Shown: piece by piece, positions 1 to 5,284 of the stretch | How the letters are laid out: each line of letters begins with the position of its first letter | Position numbering within the stretch: the first letter of the stretch is position 1 | Source of the DNA: Deltaproteobacteria bacterium | Lineage (GTDB): Bacteria; Desulfobacterota; DSM-4660; Desulfatiglandales; Desulfatiglandaceae | DNA: 9,543 nt | Direction of reading: 5' to 3' | Assembly (NCBI GenBank): GCA_018644785.1 | Contig: JABGPV010000198.1 | Location: 1 to 9,543, forward strand | Notes under the pieces: generated by a model | The model's input: only the letters and a program-made list of their open reading frames with translations | Databases searched by the model: none | Told to the model about the DNA's origin: nothing | Position numbers and translations under genes: made by a program

Positions 1-1559
1 CCTTCCATCACATAAATGAATTCTTCCCCCTCGTGCCGGTATTCCACCGGCTTGTGGGCATGATGGGATTCAATGGTGACCATGAACGCCCGAAGGTGGC
101 TTTCCTCAGCGCCGGGCGTCAGTGTCTCGTAGGAGTAGCTTTTTGTTCGCTTGATGAAGGCCTGGGCACGCTGGTCCCGAATTGCGGTCTGCTCTTCCCT
201 GCTCAGGAAGGTTCCCGGATCAACCCCCAGGGCTCCGGCAAGGCGGAGCAGAAAGCTGACCGGCGGGGACATCTTGTCCGATTCCACCAGGGCCATGAAT
301 TCCGGTGTCTGCCCGGTGGCCTTGGCCAGGGATTCCATGGTCCAGTCCCGGGATTTTCGAATCTTTCGAATTTTCGCACCGAATCCTCCGGCTTCGCCCG
401 AGCCCTTTTTGGTTTCGGATAACACATCGGCCAGTTTTCGCATGACCACCTGCTTGGCCCGCGCGGTCAACAACGGCAGAAACGTCTTTGCATCCGCCAC
501 GATGCCAATATCCGCCACCTGGAATATGGGGGCGTTTACATCGCGATTGATGGCCACAATGGTCTTTGATTCCGTAATGCCGGCCGTGTATTGAACAGCA
601 CCGGAGGTCCCGATGGAAAACAGCAGATTGGGGCGAACGGCCTTTCCCGTCTGGCCGATCAATCGATCCTGGTCCACCCAGTGGAGCAGTACGGGGGGTC
701 GAGTTCCCGCCACCTCACCGCCCACAGCCGCCGCCAGTTCTCGAATAAGACCAAATCCTTCCATGTTGCCCAGCCCCGCGCCGCCCACCACCACGATCTC
801 AGCTTCCTCAAGTTTGCGGTGCTCCGCGGGTTCAGGAGAACGGGAAAGCAGCCTGGGGCGACTGACGTCAGGATCTGTTTTCACAGGGATCCGTTCAACG
901 TCACCCCTTACCATATCCTCTTCCAGTACCGCTTCCCCATGTTCTTGGTCCTGGGGGGTTTGAATTTGGGGAGTTTGAATCTGGGGGTGCACTGTGGCAA
1001 ATCCCGTACCATGATCGTCAACATAGGTGATCTCAGCCATGATTTCCCCGCCCCAGGCGGGGCACAACCCCACAATCCGTTCCTCGGCAATTCGAAGATC
1101 CACGCAATCGGCCATCAACCCGGCATCGCAGATGCGAGCGGCCCTGGATGCCATCTCCCGGCCGAAATCGGTGAGCGAAAACAGCACGAGCATCGGCCCG
1201 TGCTGTTTCACCACACCCGCCAGGGTTTCCGAATAAACATCGCACAGGGGGACCGAAAATTGATCATTTTCAAGGACACAAACCCGATCCGCACCCTGGG
1301 CAAAAGACGCCTTGAAAGCACTCTTAAGAGAAACCGAATCCACATGGTTTTCCGATTGCACCTCGTCATGAGGAGTGCTCAGGAAAACCATCACCGCTTT
1401 TCGCCCATTTAGCCCTTTTCCATTCTCAGATCCGGCAGATCGGGCAGGTCGGCAAAGTTCTACCGCCTTTGCCAAAACATTCAGACTGAACCGGAAGAGC
1501 CGTTCATGCCGCAAATCACCGAATACCCAGATTTCATTGGTCATTTTTTTATTCATCAT
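1..1559 (-). CDS. etfA: ETF alpha subunit fused to XRE helix-turn-helix and cupin domains (3' end outside window)
   Basis: One uninterrupted frame of 519 codons runs off the window edge. Residues about 8-190 form the ETF alpha N-terminal domain (WVFGDLR near 11-17, LTDFGREMASRAAR at 129-142). Residues about 250-370 form the FAD domain: VVVGGAGLG at 256-264, GTRP at 285-288, GQTGK at 302-306, GTSGAVQY at 317-324, AINRD..APIFQVADIGIV at 336-354. After a linker, residues 393-452 match an XRE helix-turn-helix (FGAKIRKIRKSR, then MESLAKATGQ, SPPVSFLLRLAGALGV). From about 475 a cupin begins, with YHEGEEFIYVMEG at 507-519. The known ETF alpha role is binding FAD and passing electrons from acyl-CoA dehydrogenases. 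The regulatory tail suggests, by inference, that the same polypeptide or a co-made product senses an acyl-CoA-related ligand and binds DNA. It starts 7 bases after etfB stops, probably translationally coupled. ATG at 1559, 1556 or 1544 are all in frame; no strong ribosome site decides between them. Confidence 0.92.
   Translation of the reverse strand, partial: MMNKKMTNEIWVFGDLRHERLFRFSLNVLAKAVELCRPARSAGSENGKGLNGRKAVMVFLSTPHDEVQSENHVDSVSLKSAFKASFAQGADRVCVLENDQFSVPLCDVYSETLAGVVKQHGPMLVLFSLTDFGREMASRAARICDAGLMADCVDLRIAEERIVGLCPAWGGEIMAEITYVDDHGTGFATVHPQIQTPQIQTPQDQEHGEAVLEEDMVRGDVERIPVKTDPDVSRPRLLSRSPEPAEHRKLEEAEIVVVGGAGLGNMEGFGLIRELAAAVGGEVAGTRPPVLLHWVDQDRLIGQTGKAVRPNLLFSIGTSGAVQYTAGITESKTIVAINRDVNAPIFQVADIGIVADAKTFLPLLTARAKQVVMRKLADVLSETKKGSGEAGGFGAKIRKIRKSRDWTMESLAKATGQTPEFMALVESDKMSPPVSFLLRLAGALGVDPGTFLSREEQTAIRDQRAQAFIKRTKSYSYETLTPGAEESHLRAFMVTIESHHAHKPVEYRHEGEEFIYVME
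952..987 (-). repeat. 15-bp tandem repeat encoding PQIQT in the ETF alpha interdomain linker
   Basis: Within the etfA fusion, residues 192-203 read PQIQTPQIQTPQ: two near-identical copies of a 15-base unit plus a partial third. The repeat lies exactly where the N-terminal domain ends and the linker to the FAD domain begins, a stretch that varies in length across ETF alpha proteins. The two copies differ mainly at third codon positions, so the duplication is not brand new. Confidence 0.75.
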
Positions 1560-1566
1560 ATATTAA

Positions 1567-2346
1567 TCAAGCCCCGATGGCGCCAGAGTCCGAAAGCCGC
1601 TTCATCAGCTCGTCCGCCTGCTCCCGGGCGTCTCCCTTGAGGAACTCGCATTTCTTTGTTTCTTTAACCCGTTTCATGGAAAGCACCCGGGTGGGGGAAC
1701 CCGCATCACCCACCCGTTCCGGCATAAGCCCCAGATCCGCCAGGTTCCAGCGTTCGACCCGCTCTGATTCAAATGCCCGGCCAATCCCTGAAAGCCCCAT
1801 GTCCCTCGGCTCAAAAGCACCGGGATGGATCGTAAATGCCGCAGGCGTTGCGACTTCATATTCTTCCAAAAAATGATCCGCAACCCGCTCCACCCTGAAG
1901 ACGTTCTTCTGCAGTTTTATGCTTGTTACCATGCTGACAAACGGGATGCCCATAAGCACGGATGTCTGAGGCCCCACCTGACCGGTATCGCTGTCCGCCG
2001 TCCGGACGCCGAAAAGCACCAGGTCGAAGGGGACCAGCTTTTGAAGGCCCGCCCCGAGGGCGGTTGATGTGGCCAGGGTGTCTGAGCCGGCGAGCGCCGG
2101 ATCAGAGATGAGGATCTCCCGATCCACCCCCATGGCCCTGGCCTCGGAAAGGGCCGAAAGGCTCGCCTCAGGGCCCATTGAAAGGGCCGTCACACGGCCG
2201 CCATGAAGTTCTTTGAGGAGAAGGGCTGCCTCCAGGACCGGCCGATCGAAAGGATTGAGCTCCGAAGTGTCCTCGGTTCGAAGCACCTGCTCCTCGGGCG
2301 CCGCCAGGATGACCGATTTAATGCATACCACAATATCTAATCCCAT
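1567..2346 (-). CDS. etfB: Electron transfer flavoprotein beta subunit
   Basis: 259 residues, the usual length for the family. It pairs with ETF alpha to form the FAD/AMP (or second-flavin) containing electron carrier that accepts electrons from acyl-CoA dehydrogenase in the cytoplasm. Visible family features are the N-terminal VVCIKSV at 6-12, NPFD at 31-34, SMGPEA at 56-61, EARAMGVD at 68-75, GSDTLATS at 87-94, and DSDTGQVGP at 118-126 in the nucleotide-binding region. The DTLATS segment resembles the clade of ETFs that includes electron-bifurcating members more than mitochondrial-type ETF, but this is a judgement by eye and does not prove bifurcation. It sits 17 bases after the dehydrogenase gene and 7 bases before etfA, so the three are very likely one transcript. 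A GGGGA ribosome site lies shortly before the ATG at 2346. Confidence 0.95.
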   Translation of the reverse strand: MGLDIVVCIKSVILAAPEEQVLRTEDTSELNPFDRPVLEAALLLKELHGGRVTALSMGPEASLSALSEARAMGVDREILISDPALAGSDTLATSTALGAGLQKLVPFDLVLFGVRTADSDTGQVGPQTSVLMGIPFVSMVTSIKLQKNVFRVERVADHFLEEYEVATPAAFTIHPGAFEPRDMGLSGIGRAFESERVERWNLADLGLMPERVGDAGSPTRVLSMKRVKETKKCEFLKGDAREQADELMKRLSDSGAIGA

Positions 2347-2363
2347 TATCTTTTCCCCAGCTG

Positions 2364-3506
2364 TTATTTCCTCAGAACCCCTCTTGCAATCACCATCCGG
2401 TGCACCTCGGAGGAACCCTCGTATATTCTCGTTACCCGGGCGTCACGATAGTAGCGTTCAACGGGATAGCTCTTGGAGTATCCGTACCCACCGTGAATCT
2501 GTACCGCCATGTCCGTCACCTTGCAGCACGCTTCTGACGCAAAAAGTTTTGCCATGGCCGATTCCTGGGAAAATCTTTTTCCGGAATCTTTAAGGGCGGC
2601 GGCCCGATAGACCATGAGGCGGGATGCTTCCACGAGAGTGCCCATATCCGCAATCATCATCTGGATGGCCTGGTGTTTTGAAATGGGAACCCTGAACTGG
2701 CGGCGCTGCTGAGCATACAGGATTCCCTCTTCCAGGGCGGCCTGGGCAATGCCCAGGGCCTGGGCCGCAATGCCCATTCGGCCCACATCCAGGGCAGCAA
2801 GACCGATTTTGAGCCCCATACCTTCACGGCCCAGCAGGTTATGGAGCGGCAGGCGGCAGTCATAGAGCCGTATGGAACTGACCGGGTTTGCCCGCATACC
2901 GCACAGGTCTTCCAGGTCCCCCACCACAAACCCCGGGGTTCCCCGTTCTGCCACCACCACACTGATCTCACCACGATCAGCGGACGGGTTGGTCTTAAGG
3001 AACAGGAGACATATATCCGCAACCCCGCCGTTGGTCACAAATACTTTGTTGGCGTTGACCACATAAGCGTCTCCATCAGACACGGCCGTGGCCTCAATAC
3101 CCGAGGCGTCTGATCCTGCGTTGGGTTCCGTCAGGCAGAAAGCGCCGATTTTCTCGCCACGGGCCAGAGGCGGTGCCCATTTTTCTTTCTGCGCCTGTGA
3201 TCCGAATGCCAGGATGGGGTACAGGGCCACACTGTTATGAACCGTCACACAAAGCCCGAGGCTGCCGCTGGCCCTGCTGATCTCTTCCACGATAATGGCA
3301 TAGCTGATGGAATCCAGATCCGCACCACCCAGTTCTCTCGGTGCCTGAACGCCGAAATATCCGAGCTTTCCCATTTTCTCAACCACTTCCCAGGGAAAAC
3401 GGGCCTCCTGATCAATCTCACCGGCAATAGGCCTGATTTCCCGTTCACAGAAGGAACGAACGGATCGCCGCACGATACGATGTTTTTCAGATAAAAAGTT
3501 GTCCAT
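2364..3506 (-). CDS. Acyl-CoA dehydrogenase (short/medium-chain type)
   Basis: 380 residues, the standard length for soluble homotetrameric FAD-dependent acyl-CoA dehydrogenases, which introduce the alpha-beta double bond into an acyl-CoA and pass electrons to ETF. Family signature 1 is CLTEPNAGSDASG at 124-136 and signature 2 begins QIHGGYGYSKSYPVE at 336-350. The catalytic base is expected at Glu363 in RIYEGSSE, in the position used by short-chain and butyryl-CoA dehydrogenases. QRRQF at 267-271 is the FAD/CoA contact found across the family. The substrate cannot be read from the sequence; short-chain or branched/cyclic acyl-CoA are all possible. It is the first gene of the operon with etfB and etfA, so EtfAB is its likely partner. 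An AAAGAGA ribosome site precedes the ATG, whose place matches the usual family N-terminus. Confidence 0.95.
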   Translation of the reverse strand: MDNFLSEKHRIVRRSVRSFCEREIRPIAGEIDQEARFPWEVVEKMGKLGYFGVQAPRELGGADLDSISYAIIVEEISRASGSLGLCVTVHNSVALYPILAFGSQAQKEKWAPPLARGEKIGAFCLTEPNAGSDASGIEATAVSDGDAYVVNANKVFVTNGGVADICLLFLKTNPSADRGEISVVVAERGTPGFVVGDLEDLCGMRANPVSSIRLYDCRLPLHNLLGREGMGLKIGLAALDVGRMGIAAQALGIAQAALEEGILYAQQRRQFRVPISKHQAIQMMIADMGTLVEASRLMVYRAAALKDSGKRFSQESAMAKLFASEACCKVTDMAVQIHGGYGYSKSYPVERYYRDARVTRIYEGSSEVHRMVIARGVLRK

Positions 3507-3545
3507 AAATTCTCTTTATTTCCAATATCACAAGAACCGGTTGAC

Positions 3546-3576
3546 ACCTTTGCAAAATGAGGTGTTTTGCAAAGGT
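3546..3576. promoter_or_regulatory. Perfect 12-bp inverted repeat upstream of the acyl-CoA dehydrogenase operon
   Basis: ACCTTTGCAAAA (3546-3557) and TTTTGCAAAGGT (3565-3576) are perfect reverse complements around a 7-base centre. Each arm also holds the 8-base palindrome TTTGCAAA, with centres 17 bp apart. A second, overlapping pair, ACACCT (3544-3549) and AGGTGT (3560-3565), cannot form at the same time as the long stem. It lies 40-70 bases before the dehydrogenase start, where an operator would be expected. No T-run follows it on either strand, so a classical terminator for the upstream gene is less likely. The rest of 3507-3655 shows no gene and no promoter hexamers I trust. Confidence 0.6.
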
Positions 3577-3655
3577 CTCCGGTAGAGGTCGGGAGTTAGC
3601 GTCGCTCGGAGAGAAAATATTTAAAAGGGCAGAAAGGGGGTAAGAGATGCAAGCC

Positions 3656-4042
3656 TTATTTCTTTGTATATACACCCTTTCGGACACTTTTGATTTTATT
3701 CTGTTTTTTAAGCCGGTAGATGATGTTATTCAACTTTTTCGTGTTAAAACCTGTTTGCTCATTCAGTTCATCCATGTCAATGGGTTTTTTCGCAGTGATG
3801 ATCGCTTCGTGAACCACCGCCGTTGCGCTGACAGCCGGTTTTTTCTCAGGAACCGTATTATCCGGGGTTTCTTCCGCTGCCTCGGGTGGGTTATAATCAT
3901 TCGCGGCGGGTTCGGGTTCGAAATCCCCGTCATTTGACGAACCCGCATAACTGTCCAGTTTATCCGCGATGGCGTGAACGCCCTGGGCCAATGACCTCAA
4001 CCCTTCACCAAACGCCTTTACAAATGTTTCCATCTCTTTCAT
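3656..4042 (-). CDS. Small protein with predicted C-terminal winged helix, family not recognised
   Basis: 128 residues from the ATG at 4042, chosen because AGGAGG stands 9 bases before it; the frame stays open further upstream (to 4165) but that extension has no ribosome site and odd composition. The protein has three parts. Residues 1-30 (ETFVKAFGEGLRSLAQ and on) look like an amphipathic helix suited to self-association. Residues 36-70 are an acidic, proline-rich, probably disordered linker. Residues 72-128 have the pattern of a winged helix-turn-helix: AVVHEAIITAKKPIDM, then ELNEQTGFNTKKLNNIIYRL and a basic wing KIKSVRKGVYTKK. DNA binding is an inference from this pattern. It is divergent from the Crp/Fnr gene and shares its intergenic region, and lies upstream of the acyl-CoA dehydrogenase operon in the same direction, so it might act on either. 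No specific function is claimed. Confidence 0.7.
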   Translation of the reverse strand: MKEMETFVKAFGEGLRSLAQGVHAIADKLDSYAGSSNDGDFEPEPAANDYNPPEAAEETPDNTVPEKKPAVSATAVVHEAIITAKKPIDMDELNEQTGFNTKKLNNIIYRLKKQNKIKSVRKGVYTKK

Positions 4043-4050
4043 TGCCCATA

Positions 4051-4057
4051 TCCTCCT
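4051..4057 (-). promoter_or_regulatory. Strong ribosome binding site fixing the start of the winged-helix gene
   Basis: On the minus strand AGGAGG is followed after 9 bases by the ATG at 4042. This is the only good Shine-Dalgarno match for this frame and argues against the longer open frame that reaches 4165. Confidence 0.65.
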
Positions 4058-4190
4058 GCAGTGTTTCATCATTCCCTTTATCTCGACGCCGGGTACCGGC
4101 TGAAAAAGCAGCCTGGCCCTGTTTTTATATGGTTTCTTCATATCAGGTAAATCTTTGCTTTTCAATGAAAAAAAGTATTCTCAAAATTAT

Positions 4191-4204
4191 TTGACCCGGA
4201 TCAA
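4191..4204. promoter_or_regulatory. FNR-like binding site in the divergent region
   Basis: TTGACCCGGATCAA matches the FNR consensus TTGAT-N4-ATCAA at 9 of its 10 defined positions. Its centre is about 99 bases before the Crp/Fnr gene start and about 155 before the divergent winged-helix gene start. The recognition helix of the adjacent regulator carries the E-x-x-S-R pattern known from FNR, which reads TTGAT-type half-sites, so self-regulation is a natural inference. It could control either or both genes. Confidence 0.65.
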
Positions 4205-4251
4205 TGGAACGTGGTAGGTTTGCCCAGCAGAAAACAATGACGATTCGTTTC

Positions 4252-4282
4252 TGAAACACCAGCCAGTTTTGAAACACCAACC
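4252..4282 (+). repeat. Direct repeat TGAAACACCA-n-CC, two copies
   Basis: TGAAACACCAGCC (4252-4264) and TGAAACACCAACC (4270-4282) match at 12 of 13 bases with an 18-bp period. They lie in the presumed leader just before the ribosome site (GGGAG at 4283-4287) of the Crp/Fnr gene. They could be a paired regulator site or a chance duplication. Confidence 0.6.
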
Positions 4283-4296
4283 GGGAGTCAACCTGA

Positions 4297-5006
4297 ATGA
4301 CGCGTGACTTAGACATCATTTCAAGTGCCCTTATCTTTCAAGGGCTTCCCGAACAACACCTTGAACAGATCAAAGATGTCTCGGTCTCAAAAAACTACGC
4401 CAAGGGTAAAATGATCTTTATGGAGCAGGACGAGGGAAACGGCTTCTACCTGGTGGCGGAAGGACTGGTTAAAATTTTCAAGGTATCACCGTCAGGCAAG
4501 GAACAGATTCTCCATGTTTTCGGCCCCGGAGAACCCTTCGGTGAGGTACCGGTATTTTCCGGACGGCGATTTCCCGCAAATGCCGAAGCCATTCGAAAAT
4601 CGAGGCTTCTCTTTTTCCCGAGAACCGCATTTCTGGGGCTGATTACGTCCCATCCGTCCCTTGCCTTGAACATGCTTGCGGTGCTGTCCATGCGGCTTCG
4701 GCAATTCACCCAGACAAGATTGAAAACCTTTCCCTGAAAGAAGTCCCCGCCCGCCTGGCTGCGTATCTGCTTTATCTGTCCAAGGAACAGGAAAGAGAGG
4801 ATTCCATCACACTCGACATTTCAAAGGGACAACTGGCAAGCCTTCTGGGCACCATCCCTGAAACCCTTTCCCGGATCCTGAACCGGATGAACAAGCAGGG
4901 TCTCATCGAAACAAAAGACCGCACCATTCGACTGCTGAATCTTGAAGGGCTTGAATCCCTTTCTATCGACGGGAAAAAAAATGAAGTAACAGAGAAAAGT
5001 ACTTGA
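4297..5006 (+). pseudogene. Crp/Fnr-family transcriptional regulator, interrupted by a frameshift
   Basis: The first frame (4297-4737, 146 codons) encodes a cyclic-nucleotide-binding-like sensor domain (GKMIFMEQDEGNGFYLVAEG at 37-56, GEPFGEVPVFSG at 78-89) and the start of the dimer helix (MLAVLSMRLRQFTQ). It then stops. The expected remainder is intact in another frame from about 4713 to the stop at 5004-5006: KIENLSLKEVPARLAAYLL, then a winged helix with SKGQLASLLGTIPETLSRIL and KQGLIE. Joining them needs two bases removed or one added in 4711-4718; removing two gives RQFTQKIENLSLKE, which reads like family members. The recognition helix PETLSR has the FNR-type E-x-x-S-R. There is no N-terminal cysteine cluster, so an iron-sulfur oxygen sensor like FNR is unlikely, and the Arg-Ser that binds cAMP in CRP is replaced by Pro-Ala. 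It may be a real pseudogene, a sequencing error, or less likely a recoding event. Confidence 0.88.
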
Positions 5007-5031
5007 TATTTTAGTCAGGAACAGCTAAAAA
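5003..5031 (+). promoter_or_regulatory. Candidate promoter for rpmB
   Basis: TTGATA at 5003-5008 (5 of 6 to the -35 consensus), a 17-base spacer and TAAAAA at 5026-5031 (4 of 6 to the -10 consensus) fit a sigma-70 promoter about 40 bases before rpmB. The -35 overlaps the stop codon of the regulator gene. The hexamers are weak enough to arise by chance in AT-rich DNA. Confidence 0.3.
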
Positions 5032-5055
5032 GATAGATTATCATAATGTTCAGCA

Positions 5056-5061
5056 GGGAGG
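5056..5061 (+). promoter_or_regulatory. Ribosome binding site of rpmB
   Basis: GGGAGG stands 10 bases before the ATG at 5072, a strong site as expected for a highly translated ribosomal protein gene. Confidence 0.7.
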
Positions 5062-5071
5062 AAACATTCAA

Positions 5072-5284
5072 ATGTCAAAAGTATGCGATATCTGTGGCAA
5101 AAAACCGCTTGTCGGTTACAATGTCAGCCACGCTCACAATAAAACCAAGAAACGCTGGTATCCTAACCTTCAAAGCGTCAAGTGTGTCAAGGATGGCCAA
5201 GCCGTAAAAATCAAGGCCTGCACCAGTTGCATCAAATCCGGCCTAGTTGAAAAGCCCGTGAAAAAAACCTTTCAAGCGTCCTGA
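5072..5284 (+). CDS. rpmB: Ribosomal protein L28 (bL28), zinc-binding form
   Basis: 70 residues. bL28 is a component of the large ribosomal subunit. The N-terminus [24 protein letters not shown] and the central [11 protein letters not shown] are hallmark L28 sequences. Two cysteine pairs, C5-x-x-C8 and CTSC at residues 50-53, make this the zinc-binding (C+) paralog; cysteine-free versions replace it in some bacteria under zinc limitation. The gene stands alone on the plus strand, without rpmG beside it. Its last 13 bases overlap the end of the convergent rel gene, so no separate terminator can fit between them. Confidence 0.97.
   Translation: MSKVCDICGKKPLVGYNVSHAHNKTKKRWYPNLQSVKCVKDGQAVKIKACTSCIKSGLVEKPVKKTFQAS

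Noticed and set aside
383..450. Separate XRE-cupin gene with its own start inside the fusion
   Set aside because: A GGAGG near 390 is followed by a GTG that is out of frame, and the in-frame ATG at residue 372 has poor ribosome-site spacing; a single continuous product is the better reading, though internal initiation is not excluded.
591..1412. Plus-strand open frame of about 273 codons
   Set aside because: It is antisense to the ETF alpha fusion gene, which is supported by conserved FAD motifs; the plus-strand product resembles nothing.
3546..3576. Intrinsic terminator of the winged-helix gene
   Set aside because: The stem is AT-rich at its loop end and neither strand has a T-run after it; it lies 80 bases past the stop and close to the next gene's start.
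4043..4165. N-terminal extension of the winged-helix protein to an upstream ATG at 4165
   Set aside because: The extension has no ribosome site, a basic unstructured look, and would put the strong AGGAGG inside the coding region; the start at 4042 is better.
4711..4718. Programmed ribosomal frameshifting in the Crp/Fnr gene
   Set aside because: No slippery run, stimulatory hairpin or internal ribosome site is evident; mutation or sequence error is simpler.
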